Shown here in pieces: positions 15,698 to 24,190 of a DNA stretch of 41,978 nucleotides; position 1 is the stretch's first letter, and every line of letters begins with the position of its first letter. The DNA comes from Selenomonadaceae bacterium (GTDB taxonomy: Bacteria > Bacillota > Negativicutes > Selenomonadales > Selenomonadaceae), in the NCBI GenBank assembly GCA_030523645.1, contig JAUNIB010000009.1, positions 1 through 41,978 of the forward strand. The letters are read 5' to 3'. Under the pieces are notes generated by a model that worked only from the letters and a program-made list of their open reading frames with translations, had not been told where the DNA came from and searched no databases. Made by a program: the position numbers and the translations under genes.

Positions 15698-16903
15698 ATG
15701 AGCTACACAGACGAACAAATCTATGCAGTAGACAAAGCCGACTACCTTCCGGTCTTTGCCCGCTACCAAATCGTTCTTGACCACGGCGACGGCGTAAATG
15801 TCTATGACACTGCCGGCAAGAAATACATTGACTTCCTTGGGGGCATTGCCGTAAATGTCCTCGGCCACGGCAACAAGGAACTGGTAAAGGCTATCGCCGA
15901 CCAGGCTGCCCGCATGATTCACGTATCCAACCTCTACTACACCGAGGCACAGGCCACCGCCGCCGAGAAGCTGGTAAAGCTCTCCGGTCTCGACCGTGCC
16001 TTCTTCGCCAACTCCGGTGCCGAGGCCAACGAAGGCGCCATCAAGCTGGCCCGCAAGTACACCCATCAGAAGGATGCGGAGAAGTCCACCATCATCACCG
16101 CCTGGCACAGCTTCCACGGCCGTACTCTGGCAACTCTTACCGCTACCGCTCAGCCGAAATATCAGGAAGGCTTCGGCCCTCTGCCGGCTGCTTTTGACTA
16201 TGTGACCTACGGCGACCTGGCCGAGCTTGAGTCCAAGATGAACGACAAGGTCAGCGCCGTCATGCTGGAGACCATTCAGGGCGAAGGCGGCGTCTATGTC
16301 CCCTCCGCCGAATACCTGAAGGGTGTCCGCGCTCTCTGCGACAAGTACGGCGCGCTCCTCATCTTCGATGAAATCCAGTGTGGTATCGGCCGTACCGGCA
16401 GCTTCTTCGCCTATGACGGCTTCGGCGTGAAGCCGGATATCGTCACTCTGGCCAAGGGTCTCGCCGGCGGCGTACCCATCGGCGCAGTCATCACCACCGA
16501 GGAAGTAGCCAGTGCCCTTCATCCCGGCGACCACGGCACCACCTTCGGCGGCAATCCGCTGGCCTGTGCTGCGGCAAATGTAGTTCTCGACACCGTATCC
16601 GCTCCCGACTTCCTGAAGAATGTTGCCAAGCTGGGCGACTACTTCACCGGCCAGCTGAAGAAGCTGGCGGCCAAGTACCCCGGACTCATCAAGGAAGTAC
16701 GCGGCAAGGGCCTGATGCTGGGTGCCGAGCTGACCCGCGACGACATTGGCCGCGACATCGTAAATGATGTCCTCGCCAACGGTGCCATTATCAACTGCAC
16801 TGCCGGCAATGTACTTCGCTTCGTACCGCCTCTCATCATCACTGAGGCTGACATTGACGCAGTTCTTGCCTGCGTGGATAAGGCACTGGCTAAGTTCGCC
16901 TGA
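15698..16903 (+). CDS. argD: Acetylornithine aminotransferase
   Basis: 401 residues from ATG 15698, with AGAGG seven bases upstream. The frame stays open further upstream only because it runs through the tandem repeat; that extension is not conserved-looking and is rejected. It is a PLP-dependent class III aminotransferase: FANSGAEANEGAIKLARKYT, AWHSFHGRTL, IFDEIQCGIGRTG, and LAKGLAGGVPIGAV with the PLP Lys. It converts N-acetylglutamate semialdehyde to N-acetylornithine; such enzymes often also act in lysine synthesis (succinyl-DAP). Confidence 0.95.
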   Translation: MSYTDEQIYAVDKADYLPVFARYQIVLDHGDGVNVYDTAGKKYIDFLGGIAVNVLGHGNKELVKAIADQAARMIHVSNLYYTEAQATAAEKLVKLSGLDRAFFANSGAEANEGAIKLARKYTHQKDAEKSTIITAWHSFHGRTLATLTATAQPKYQEGFGPLPAAFDYVTYGDLAELESKMNDKVSAVMLETIQGEGGVYVPSAEYLKGVRALCDKYGALLIFDEIQCGIGRTGSFFAYDGFGVKPDIVTLAKGLAGGVPIGAVITTEEVASALHPGDHGTTFGGNPLACAAANVVLDTVSAPDFLKNVAKLGDYFTGQLKKLAAKYPGLIKEVRGKGLMLGAELTRDDIGRDIVNDVLANGAIINCTAGNVLRFVPPLIITEADIDAVLACVDKALAKFA

Positions 16904-16943
16904 ATTTTATTAGGCAATACAACGAAAATACAAAATACTTTAT

Positions 16944-16981
16944 GTCGATTTTTGCAAAAAACCGACGAAAGATGATATAAT
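16944..16981 (+). promoter_or_regulatory. argF promoter with overlapping inverted repeat
   Basis: TTGCAA (16952-16957), 18 bases, TATAAT (16976-16981). The -35 lies in an almost perfect palindrome (16944-16966) with arms GTCG-TTTTT and AAAAA-CGAC. This suggests an operator separate from the argC promoter. Confidence 0.6.
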
Positions 16982-17011
16982 AATTCATTATCTTTGAAAG
17001 GAGGAAATATC

Positions 17012-17950
17012 TTGTATCAAAATCTCAAGGGCAAAGACCTCCTCTCCCTCCACGAGATTACAACGGAAGACCTCTATGCTATCCTTGACCTCGCCGCAGA
17101 TTTGAAGGCAAAGCAGAAGGCCGGCATCGAGCATCACCTGCTGAAGGGCAAGACCCTCGGCATGATTTTTGAAAAATCCTCCACCCGTACAAGGGTGTCC
17201 TTTGAAACCGGCATGTATCAGCTGGGAGGACAGGCTCTTTTCCTGTCGAAAAACGACCTGCAGATAGGCCGCGGCGAGCCCATTCGTGACACCGCCCGCG
17301 TCCTCAGCCGCTATCTCGACGGCATCATGATTCGTACCTTCAAGCACAGCACTCTCGAAGAGCTGGCCGAGTACGCATCTGTTCCGGTCATCAATGCTCT
17401 CACCGACCTGCTGCATCCCTGCCAGGTACTGGCTGACCTCCTGACCATCAAGGAGCATATCGGTCAGTACAAGGGAAAGAAGCTCGCCTACATCGGCGAC
17501 GGAAACAACATGGCTCACTCCCTCCTCTACGGCTGTGCAAAGGTAGGAATGGATGTAGCTATCGCCTCCCCGCAGGGCTACAAGCCGGATGAGACCGTAG
17601 TGAAGAACGCTCTGGCCGATGCGGCTGTCAGCGGGGCTACCGTCACCATCACCGACGATGTCCACGAAGCGGCCAAGGGTGCCGATGTACTCTACACCGA
17701 TGTCTGGACAAGCATGGGTGAGGAAGCCGAGCGCGAGCAGCGCCTCAAAGACCTCGCCGGCTATCAGATAAATGCTCAGCTTCTCGGTGAAGCAAACGAA
17801 GGCTGCATCGTAATGCACTGCCTGCCGGCTCACCGCGGAGAGGAGATAACCGAAGATGTACTGGAAGCTCAGGCCGATGTCATCTTCGACGAGGCGGAGA
17901 ACCGCCTCCACGCTCAGAAGGCTGTCATGGCCCTCACCATGATGGACTGA
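17012..17950 (+). CDS. argF: Ornithine carbamoyltransferase
   Basis: 312 residues starting at TTG 17012, seven bases after AAAGGAGG; an in-frame TTG at 16994 overlaps that SD and is rejected. It joins carbamoyl phosphate and ornithine to citrulline. The carbamoyl-phosphate loop is SSTRTRVSFE, LHPCQ is the HPxQ motif, and MHCLPAHRG carries the catalytic Cys. Length and motifs are those of the anabolic enzyme. It has its own promoter, so it may be expressed apart from argCJBD. A TTG start could limit its translation despite the strong SD. Confidence 0.96.
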   Translation: MYQNLKGKDLLSLHEITTEDLYAILDLAADLKAKQKAGIEHHLLKGKTLGMIFEKSSTRTRVSFETGMYQLGGQALFLSKNDLQIGRGEPIRDTARVLSRYLDGIMIRTFKHSTLEELAEYASVPVINALTDLLHPCQVLADLLTIKEHIGQYKGKKLAYIGDGNNMAHSLLYGCAKVGMDVAIASPQGYKPDETVVKNALADAAVSGATVTITDDVHEAAKGADVLYTDVWTSMGEEAEREQRLKDLAGYQINAQLLGEANEGCIVMHCLPAHRGEEITEDVLEAQADVIFDEAENRLHAQKAVMALTMMD

Positions 17951-17973
17951 GACGGATATACGATGAATACTAT

Positions 17974-18096
17974 AAGGCTCCCCTCCAGGGGAGCTGTCGC
18001 CGAAGGCGACTGAGGGGTAAACAGACAAGTTACTGTCTCATTCTTCACCCCTCCGACCTCGCTGCACTCGGCCACCTCCCCTGAAGGGGAGGCTTT
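17974..18096. repeat. Palindromic element (GGCTCCCCT type), complete two-half copy
   Basis: The outer ends AAGGCTCCCCT and AGGGGAGGCTTT are inverted repeats. Inside are stems TCGCC/GGCGA and CGACCTCG/CGGCC-type, separated by about 28 A/T-rich bases. It fills the argF-argG gap. Confidence 0.85.
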
Positions 18097-18128
18097 AAAA
18101 TAACATTGTTTATAAGGAGAAACTCAAA

Positions 18129-19352
18129 ATGGCAAAAAAAGTAACTAAAGTCGCTCTGGCATACTCCGGCGGCCTCGACACCTCCTGCATCATCCCCTGG
18201 CTCAAAGAAAACTACGACAACTGCGAAGTAATCGCTGTCTGCGCCGATATCGGCCAGGGCGACGAGCTGGATGTCGTTCATGACAAGGCTCTCGCTTCCG
18301 GTGCTTCCAAGGTATTCATCGTTGACCTCACCGAAGAATTCCTCACCGGCTATGTATGGCCCACCCTCAAGGCTGGTGCCGTATACGAAGATAAGTACCT
18401 CCTCGGTACCTCCTTCGCTCGTCCTATCATTGCAAAGCGCCTCGTAGAGATTGCCAAGGCTGAGGGCTGCGATGCCATCGCTCACGGCGCTACCGGCAAG
18501 GGCAACGACCAGGTTCGTTTCGAGCTGTCCGTAAAGGCTCTCGCTCCTGATATGAAGATTATCACCCCCTGGCGCGAGTGGAAAATCCGCTCCCGCGAAG
18601 AGGCTATCGAGTACGCAAAGGCTCACAATATCCCCATCGCTACCGCCAACAAGACCTACTCCATGGACCGCAACATCTGGCATCTCAGCCATGAAGGCTC
18701 CGACCTCGAGGATCCGGCCAATGCACCGAAGAACGAAATGTTCCTCATCTGCAACGCTCCTGAGAATGCTCCGGATCAGGCTGAGACCATCTCCATCGAC
18801 TTCGAGGAAGGCGCTCCGGTAGCTGTAAACGGTGAGAAACTCTCCGCTAAGGCTATGGTTGAGAAGCTCAACGCCATCGGCGCAAAGCACGGTATCGGTA
18901 TCGTCGATATCTGCGAGAACCGCCTCGTTGGCATGAAGAGCCGCGGCGTTTACGAGTGCCCGGGCGGTGCTATCCTCTACTACGCTCACCGCGAGCTCGA
19001 GTACCTCTGCCTCGACCGTGCTACTCTCCACTACAAGGAAGTTGTCGCTCATCGCTTCGCAGAGCTCGTATACGACGGAATGTGGTTCAGCCAGCTCCGT
19101 GAGGCTCTCACCGCTTTCGTTGACAACACCCAGCGCACCGTTACCGGTACTGTTACCCTGAAGCTCTACAAGGGCTCCATCATCAGCGCCGGCTCCAAGA
19201 GCCCGTACAGCCTCTACGACCATGATATGGTTACTTTCGAGGAGGATGAAGTTTACAACCAGGCTGATGGCACCGGCTTCGTAAACCTCTTCGGCCTCCC
19301 GCTGAAGGTTCGTGCTCAGATGCAGGAGCGCGCCGGTCTGTCCCATGAGTGA
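18129..19352 (+). CDS. argG: Argininosuccinate synthase
   Basis: 407 residues, normal length. It condenses citrulline and aspartate with ATP. The PP-loop [14 protein letters not shown] lies near the N-terminus, and [14 protein letters not shown] and [15 protein letters not shown] follow as in the family. AAGGAG is ten bases before the ATG. Its last codons overlap the argH start by 8 bases, so the final two pathway enzymes are translationally coupled. Confidence 0.97.
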   Translation: MAKKVTKVALAYSGGLDTSCIIPWLKENYDNCEVIAVCADIGQGDELDVVHDKALASGASKVFIVDLTEEFLTGYVWPTLKAGAVYEDKYLLGTSFARPIIAKRLVEIAKAEGCDAIAHGATGKGNDQVRFELSVKALAPDMKIITPWREWKIRSREEAIEYAKAHNIPIATANKTYSMDRNIWHLSHEGSDLEDPANAPKNEMFLICNAPENAPDQAETISIDFEEGAPVAVNGEKLSAKAMVEKLNAIGAKHGIGIVDICENRLVGMKSRGVYECPGGAILYYAHRELEYLCLDRATLHYKEVVAHRFAELVYDGMWFSQLREALTAFVDNTQRTVTGTVTLKLYKGSIISAGSKSPYSLYDHDMVTFEEDEVYNQADGTGFVNLFGLPLKVRAQMQERAGLSHE

Positions 19353-20814
19353 TGCGCTCTGGGGTGGGCGATTCACAAAGACAACCGATGAAATGGTAAA
19401 CGATTTTCAGGCGTCGATCTCTTTTGATCGGCGCCTCTATCGTGAAGATATTGCCGGCTCCATCGCCCACGCGACCATGCTTGCCAAAACCGGCATTATC
19501 ACCGAGGAGGACAGGGATGACATCATCTCCGGCCTCAAGGATATTCTCGGCCAGATTGACCGGGGAGAGTTTGACTTCTCCGTCACTCTGGAGGATATCC
19601 ACCTCAATATCGAGAAGCGTCTCACCGATGCAATCGGCGCTGCCGGCGGCAGACTCCATACTGCCCGCAGCCGCAACGACCAGGTGGCTCTCGACACCCA
19701 CATGTATGTCCGCCGTGAGATAGTCTCCATCATGGAGCTTATCCGCGACCTTCAGCAGGCTCTCCTTGAGACTGCCGACAAGTACAAAGAGGTCATCATG
19801 CCCGGCTACACTCATCTGCAGCGGGCACAGCCGATACTCTTCGGCCATCACCTCATGGCCTACTTCTCCATGCTCAGCCGTGACTTCGAGCGCATGGAGG
19901 GAGCATATCGCCGGGCCGATATCATGCCGTTGGGCGCCGGTGCCCTCGCTGGCACCACCTTCCCCATCGACCGGGAATTCGTGGCCGACGCGCTGAACTT
20001 CGACCGCATTTACCTCAACAGCATGGATGCAGTCAGCGACCGTGACTACTCGCTGGAGTTCATGAGCGCTGCCGCTATTGCCATGGTACATCTCTCCCGC
20101 ATATCTGAGGAGATTTGCCTCTGGGTCACCAGAGAGTTCTCCTTCATCGAGCTGGACGATGCTCACTGCACCGGCTCCTCCATCATGCCCCAGAAGAAGA
20201 ACCCGGATGTCTCCGAGCTTGTCCGCGGCAAGACCGGTCGCGTCACCGGCCACCTGATGGCTCTCCTCACTGTAGTAAAGGGTCTGCCCCTTGCCTACAA
20301 CAAGGATTTGCAGGAGGATAAGGAAGGTCTCTTCGACACCATCGACACCCTGAAATTCTCTCTGGCTGTCTATGCTGCCATCATCCGCGGCATGAAGGTC
20401 CGTGAGGATGTCATGAAGAAGGCTGTCACCGAGGACTTCTCCAACGCAACCGACCTGGCCGACTATCTGGCCAAGAAGGGTCTGCCCTTCCGTCAGGCTC
20501 ACGCTGTAGCCGGCACGGCTGTCGGCATGGCCATCGAGCGCGGTATCTATCTGGCTGACTTCACTCTCGACGAGCTGAAGGAGCTGTCGCCCCTCTTCGA
20601 GGAGGACATCTACGAGGCTATCAGCCCGGAGACCTGCGTCCGCCTCCGTATTTCTCTGGGCGGCACCGGCTACGACTCTGTCAAGATGCAGCTTGCTGCC
20701 GGCGTACAGCTCCTGTCTCAGGAGGCTGCTGCCATCAGCCAGCTCAGTGCAAAGCAGGTCGACCCGGCTACTCTCGACCTCGCAAAGAAGCCTAAGCTCG
20801 GCTGGGCTGAATAA
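19345..20814 (+). CDS. argH: Argininosuccinate lyase
   Basis: 489 residues from ATG 19345, which overlaps the end of argG. Longer in-frame starts inside argG are rejected because SDALWGGRF is the conserved N-terminus. It splits argininosuccinate into arginine and fumarate. The superfamily signature [12 protein letters not shown] carries the catalytic Ser loop, and [12 protein letters not shown] and [10 protein letters not shown] are the other two conserved regions. The only candidate SD, AGGAG, is about 16 bases away, so translation probably depends on coupling to argG. The C-terminus is slightly longer than usual for the family (about 460 residues). Confidence 0.96.
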   Translation: MSDALWGGRFTKTTDEMVNDFQASISFDRRLYREDIAGSIAHATMLAKTGIITEEDRDDIISGLKDILGQIDRGEFDFSVTLEDIHLNIEKRLTDAIGAAGGRLHTARSRNDQVALDTHMYVRREIVSIMELIRDLQQALLETADKYKEVIMPGYTHLQRAQPILFGHHLMAYFSMLSRDFERMEGAYRRADIMPLGAGALAGTTFPIDREFVADALNFDRIYLNSMDAVSDRDYSLEFMSAAAIAMVHLSRISEEICLWVTREFSFIELDDAHCTGSSIMPQKKNPDVSELVRGKTGRVTGHLMALLTVVKGLPLAYNKDLQEDKEGLFDTIDTLKFSLAVYAAIIRGMKVREDVMKKAVTEDFSNATDLADYLAKKGLPFRQAHAVAGTAVGMAIERGIYLADFTLDELKELSPLFEEDIYEAISPETCVRLRISLGGTGYDSVKMQLAAGVQLLSQEAAAISQLSAKQVDPATLDLAKKPKLGWAE

Positions 20815-20822
20815 TAAACGAC

Positions 20823-20860
20823 AAAATCCGTCCTTTCTATTTAGTAAGGACGGATTTTTG
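20823..20860 (+). terminator. Terminator of the arginine cluster
   Basis: AAAATCCGTCCTT and AAGGACGGATTTTT pair around ten bases, with a T-run. Confidence 0.92.
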
Positions 20861-20924
20861 TCACAAGAGATATTTTTTGACAGGGTCTTATTGGAATATA
20901 ATTAAAATTAAACAGGCAAGTCGC

Positions 20925-20954
20925 TTGATTATACCCTAGAAAATAGGGTATAAT
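20925..20954 (+). promoter_or_regulatory. Promoter-operator of the toxin-antitoxin pair
   Basis: TTGATT (20925-20930), 18 bases, TATAAT (20949-20954). A perfect inverted repeat TTATACCCTA/TAGGGTATAA (20929-20938, 20944-20953) covers nearly the whole promoter, as expected for autorepression by the antitoxin or the complex. Confidence 0.85.
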
Positions 20955-20976
20955 CATGGCGAATGGGGGCGATGGT

Positions 20977-21330
20977 ATGAATAGGACTTTTATAGAGGTA
21001 CCGTTGTTTACTAAGCGATGGAAAGAGATAGGCCTTGATACTGATGATTTGTTGGCATTACAAATCATGCTGATAAAAGATCCGGTTTCCGGTCCAGTAA
21101 TGGAAGGAACCGGTGGGATTAGAAAGGTCCGGTTTCCTTTAGAAAATAGAGGCAAAAGCGGAAGTGTACGAGTTTGTTATACCGACTTTGAGGAATACGA
21201 GGTCATATATTTGATTACCGCCTTTACTAAGAATGAGCAGGATAATTTGACAGACGCAGAGAAGGCCGTTTTGAAGAAACTGGTTAAGGCGTTGAAAGAT
21301 GAAGCTGCCAGGAACAGGAGGGATTTATAA
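20977..21330 (+). CDS. higB: RelE/HigB-type toxin
   Basis: 117 residues from ATG 20977, which GGGGG precedes by seven bases; the ATG at 20956 lies where transcription should begin and is rejected. The sequence fits the HigB2/RelE_2 group: GTGGIRKVRFPLENRGKSG followed by RVCYTDFEEYEVIYLITAF, ending in a Lys/Glu-rich helix. Such toxins cleave mRNA at the ribosome. The stop overlaps the next start as TAATG. Toxin-first order is the HigBA arrangement. The name is by family and order only. Confidence 0.82.
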   Translation: MNRTFIEVPLFTKRWKEIGLDTDDLLALQIMLIKDPVSGPVMEGTGGIRKVRFPLENRGKSGSVRVCYTDFEEYEVIYLITAFTKNEQDNLTDAEKAVLKKLVKALKDEAARNRRDL

Positions 21331-21650
21331 TGAGTGCATTGTTTGATGATTTGTGTCAGGGTTTGCAGGAAGCAATAGAGTATGAGCAGGGAAATGGCAT
21401 GGCAAAGGTTACTGTTGTGCGTTCTTATGAGTTTTCCCCTGTGAAGCACTTTACGAATTCGGAGATAAAAAAGATTAGACAGCAGGTCAATATGACACAG
21501 ACCGTGTTTGCTGATTATTTCGGGGTATCAAAAAAGACGATTGAGGCATGGGAATGTGGGAAAACACATCCTACAGGGCCCGCCTGCCGGTTGCTGGATC
21601 TTTTAGCTGCGGGCAAAGCAGAGGAGCTATCCTTTGTTAAGGCTGTGTAG
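21330..21650 (+). CDS. higA: HigA-type antitoxin with HTH (XRE family)
   Basis: 106 residues. The C-terminal half is a helix-turn-helix: IKKIRQQVNMTQTVFADYFG followed by VSKKTIEAWECGKTHPTG. The N-terminal half should bind the toxin. It would neutralise the upstream toxin and bind the inverted repeat over the promoter. Translation is coupled to the toxin by a one-base overlap. NadS-like antitoxins look the same. Confidence 0.85.
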   Translation: MSALFDDLCQGLQEAIEYEQGNGMAKVTVVRSYEFSPVKHFTNSEIKKIRQQVNMTQTVFADYFGVSKKTIEAWECGKTHPTGPACRLLDLLAAGKAEELSFVKAV

Positions 21651-21770
21651 AATTATGAGAAGGGTTAAAATATCTGAGTAATATTCAAGTGGTTTGTTAC
21701 GATGCTGAAGTGAAAGATAACCCGGCTGATAAATGCTCTGGGAAAAGAGATTATATTTAAAGTCGAAAGG

Positions 21771-21820
21771 CCGCTGTACGGCAAACTTTTGAAAAGCTTG
21801 CTGTATGGCGGTATTTTTCT
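21771..21820 (+). terminator. Imperfect hairpin, possible terminator after the toxin-antitoxin pair
   Basis: CCGC-TAC-GCAA and TTGC-GTA-GCGG pair with mismatches around AACTTTTGAAAAGC (21771-21811), followed by TATTTTTCTTGTTTT. The 120 bases before it hold no gene. Confidence 0.5.
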
Positions 21821-21831
21821 TGTTTTGCCTG

Positions 21832-21860
21832 TTGAAAAATTCTGCTGCCTTGTGTATAAT
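21832..21860 (+). promoter_or_regulatory. Promoter of the chemoreceptor gene
   Basis: TTGAAA (21832-21837), 17 bases, TATAAT (21855-21860), about 50 bases before the start. Confidence 0.82.
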
Positions 21861-21912
21861 CAAAAAATAAATATTAGTTATTGATTTCACTTATATGTGA
21901 GAAAGGAAGAAT

Positions 21913-23640
21913 ATGATGGCAGCAGCAAGTGTTTCCCACAAAACGAGAAAATTCAGTATCAGAACCAAGATAGTGGCCCTTGCCGGTATTTTGATGATTG
22001 CCCTGTCAGCGATGTTGTCCTGGTTCCTGTACAGCAGTGTTGAGGAAGTCGCCATATCGCTGGCCGGCGATAAAGGTATGTCGGTAGCCACGGTCGTTGG
22101 CGACAGTCTGGACATAGCTCGCGCGAAGAAACTCGTAGCCGGCAATGATGCGGCTGCCTTCGAAGCGGCTCACAAGCACCTGACCGAATTAAAGGATAAA
22201 TATAAGGCAGCCTATATCTATCTGCTGAAGATGGACGGCGGAAAGGCCGTCTTTGCAGCAAACAGCGGCCCGGAGGCTTACGGTGATGATTTCGGCAAGA
22301 CTGCCGAATACTTTAATGATGTTATGTCCGGTACCTCCCGAGCAGATGACTATATCGATGAGGTCGAAGGAAATCACATCGTTACCTGCTACGTCCCCTT
22401 CAAAGATGAAACCGGCAAGATAATCGCCGTCCTCGGCGTCGATGCAGATGCAAACCACGCCTACGCCGCACAGATGGAAAACTTCCATAAGGCACTCATG
22501 TGGAGCGGAATCAGTCTGGTTGTTGCCCTCGTTCTTCTCTCTATAGTTGCAACGGCAATCACTAATAATCTCTGGGTCGTAAATGACAAAATCTACGACA
22601 TCGTCTCCAACAACGGCGACCTCACCAAGAAACTTGATGTTGAATCCGGTGATGAAACCGAAAACATTGCCAACAACGTAAACGAACTCATCGAATACAT
22701 AAAAGGAATAATGCTGCACATCGACAGCGACTCCGAATCCCTCAGCACCTCGGCAAAGCAGGTCTCCGACAACCTCTTTGCTGCCCAGAGTGAAATCCGC
22801 GAAGTATCCACCACCATGGAAACCCTCTCCGCCGGAATGGAAGAGACCACCGCCATGGTCAATCAGGTCAACAGTGATGTCCGCGGCGCAGAGCAGGCAG
22901 TCGTCACCGTCGCCGACGAAGCAAAGGAAGGCCAGCGCCTCACCGAAGAAATAAAACAGCGCGCCGCAGCCATCTACCAGGAAGCCAACGAGACAAAGCA
23001 GGCAGCCGCCGACGAATCTCAGCGCTGCGTAGCCCTCCTGAACGAAAAGATACAGCGCTCCAAATCCGTAGAGCAGATAAATACCCTCACCGATGACATC
23101 CTGAAGATAGCCAGCCAGACCCGCCTGCTGGCCCTCAACGCCTCCATCGAGGCCGCCCGTGCCGGAGAAGCCGGACGCGGCTTCTCCGTAGTAGCTGAGA
23201 ACATCAGCAAACTGGCAGATGAATCCACCAAATCCGCTGCTCAGATTCAGGAAGTATCCGCTGATGTAATCAACGCCGTCTCCGAACTCTCGGAGGAAGC
23301 AACCAAAGCCATCGACTACATGAACAAAGCAGTATCCGACGGCTACGACAAGCTGATACAGACGGCGCAGGACTACGACCGTGATGCCGACCACCTGGCC
23401 GAGAGCATGGGACGCTTTGCCGAAACCTCAAGTGATGTAGGCGAGCGCATGAACAGCATAAAGGAAGCAATGGAAGGAATCAACATCGCCAGCGATGAAG
23501 GAGCCCGCGATGTAACAAATGTAGCCGGAACTGCTCATCAGCTGTCCGTCCGATTCTCCGACATCGGAGCTGAAGCGGAAGAGACTCAGCAGATATCTGA
23601 GAAGCTCGACAGCGAGGTCAAGAAGTTTAAGCTGCGGTAA
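21913..23640 (+). CDS. Methyl-accepting chemotaxis protein
   Basis: 575 residues. Transmembrane segments lie at about 17-40 and 195-218, enclosing a roughly 150-residue extracytoplasmic sensor. It contains KYKAAYIYLLKMDGG and IIAVLGVDADANHAY, a dCache/sCache-like pattern. The cytoplasmic part is a long coiled coil with the conserved hairpin tip IASQTRLLALNASIEAARAG then GRGFSVVAENISKLADES (about 397-434). It should signal to CheA/CheW. A canonical HAMP is not obvious after TM2. No CheR-binding pentapeptide is at the C-terminus. The ligand is unknown. It stands alone with its own promoter and no other che genes nearby. Confidence 0.93.
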   Translation: MMAAASVSHKTRKFSIRTKIVALAGILMIALSAMLSWFLYSSVEEVAISLAGDKGMSVATVVGDSLDIARAKKLVAGNDAAAFEAAHKHLTELKDKYKAAYIYLLKMDGGKAVFAANSGPEAYGDDFGKTAEYFNDVMSGTSRADDYIDEVEGNHIVTCYVPFKDETGKIIAVLGVDADANHAYAAQMENFHKALMWSGISLVVALVLLSIVATAITNNLWVVNDKIYDIVSNNGDLTKKLDVESGDETENIANNVNELIEYIKGIMLHIDSDSESLSTSAKQVSDNLFAAQSEIREVSTTMETLSAGMEETTAMVNQVNSDVRGAEQAVVTVADEAKEGQRLTEEIKQRAAAIYQEANETKQAAADESQRCVALLNEKIQRSKSVEQINTLTDDILKIASQTRLLALNASIEAARAGEAGRGFSVVAENISKLADESTKSAAQIQEVSADVINAVSELSEEATKAIDYMNKAVSDGYDKLIQTAQDYDRDADHLAESMGRFAETSSDVGERMNSIKEAMEGINIASDEGARDVTNVAGTAHQLSVRFSDIGAEAEETQQISEKLDSEVKKFKLR

Positions 23641-23684
23641 GAGGCTATAAATAAAAAAGGAGCCGTGAAAAAAGTCTGACACCG

Positions 23685-23782
23685 ACCTCATCCGTCTCGC
23701 TTCGCGAGCCACCTTCCCCAGAGGGGAAGGTCTTTACCCTCCCCCTTGGGGAGGGGGGACCAGCGTAGCTGGTGGGTGAGGT
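23685..23782. repeat. 98-bp ACCTCA...TGAGGT palindromic element, inverted orientation
   Basis: Begins ACCTCATCCGTCTCGCTTCG and ends GCTGGTGGGTGAGGT, the reverse order of halves compared with 15383-15480 and of the same length. Confidence 0.88.
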
Positions 23783-23831
23783 AGATAAAAGGTTTTCTTA
23801 CAGACATTGTTCACAGTGTATACATCAGGGA

Positions 23832-23872
23832 ATGGACTGAAAAATGATTGATCATCTTTCAGTCCATTTTTT
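23832..23872 (+). terminator. Terminator-like hairpin downstream of the chemoreceptor
   Basis: ATGGACTGAAA and TTTCAGTCCAT pair outside an apical ATGA-TTGA-TCAT, with a T6 tail. It lies about 190 bases after the stop codon, beyond the repeat. Confidence 0.75.
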
Positions 23873-23893
23873 AGATAATACGAGTGGGCTTCG

Positions 23894-23993
23894 AGCGTAA
23901 ATTCAAACATAAATTTTTACGCTTGAATTTACGCTTATGCCGATTTTGGCCAAAATCGAAGTCAGCGCGGCGAAAACAGCCACCGCTTTTCGC
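23894..23993. repeat. Three consecutive inverted repeats before the autotransporter gene
   Basis: AGCGTAAATTCAA/TTGAATTTACGCT (23894-23906, 23923-23935), the perfect 18-bp palindrome CGATTTTGGCCAAAATCG (23941-23958), and GCGAAAA/TTTTCGC (23970-23976, 23987-23993). They do not resemble the other repeats in this window. Their role is unknown. Confidence 0.7.
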
Positions 23994-24003
23994 GAACAAG
24001 GTA

Positions 24004-24033
24004 TTGTGAAATGGGCGGGAAATGATATATAGT
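24004..24033 (+). promoter_or_regulatory. Possible promoter of the second autotransporter
   Basis: TTGTGA (24004-24009), 18 bases, TATAGT (24028-24033). The resulting leader of about 150 bases would contain the hairpin repeats at 24073-24150. Confidence 0.4.
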
Positions 24034-24072
24034 ATAGTAATAGTATTTGTGTAGAAATTCAGAGAGAATAAT

Positions 24073-24150
24073 CGGGTCGCCTGCGGGCGACCCCTACGGG
24101 CTTATTGCTGCTGGGATATTTCTCGTAGGGGCTTGCCGCAGCAAGCCCGC
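24073..24150. repeat. Paired hairpin repeat (CCCCTACGGG / CGTAGGGGC type)
   Basis: CGGGTCGCCTGCGGGCGACC runs into CCTACGGGC, and TCGTAGGGGCTTGCCGCAGC runs into AAGCCCGC, in opposite orientation with GC-rich hairpins. Only one copy is in the window. Confidence 0.6.
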
Positions 24151-24190
24151 TTGGTACGGAAGATAAGAGAAACAGACGGGGGGAGAAACG

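Noticed and set aside
14160..18096. CRISPR array in the repeat-rich arg gaps
   Set aside because: The repeats are palindromic pairs of different types without regular spacing or unique spacers, and no cas gene is present.
18045..20502. Long minus-strand ORFs opposite argG and argH
   Set aside because: They mirror strongly biased coding sequence, lack SD sites and resemble no protein.
22189..23394. 401-codon minus-strand ORF opposite the chemoreceptor
   Set aside because: The Gly/Val/Asp-rich composition is a reverse-complement artefact.
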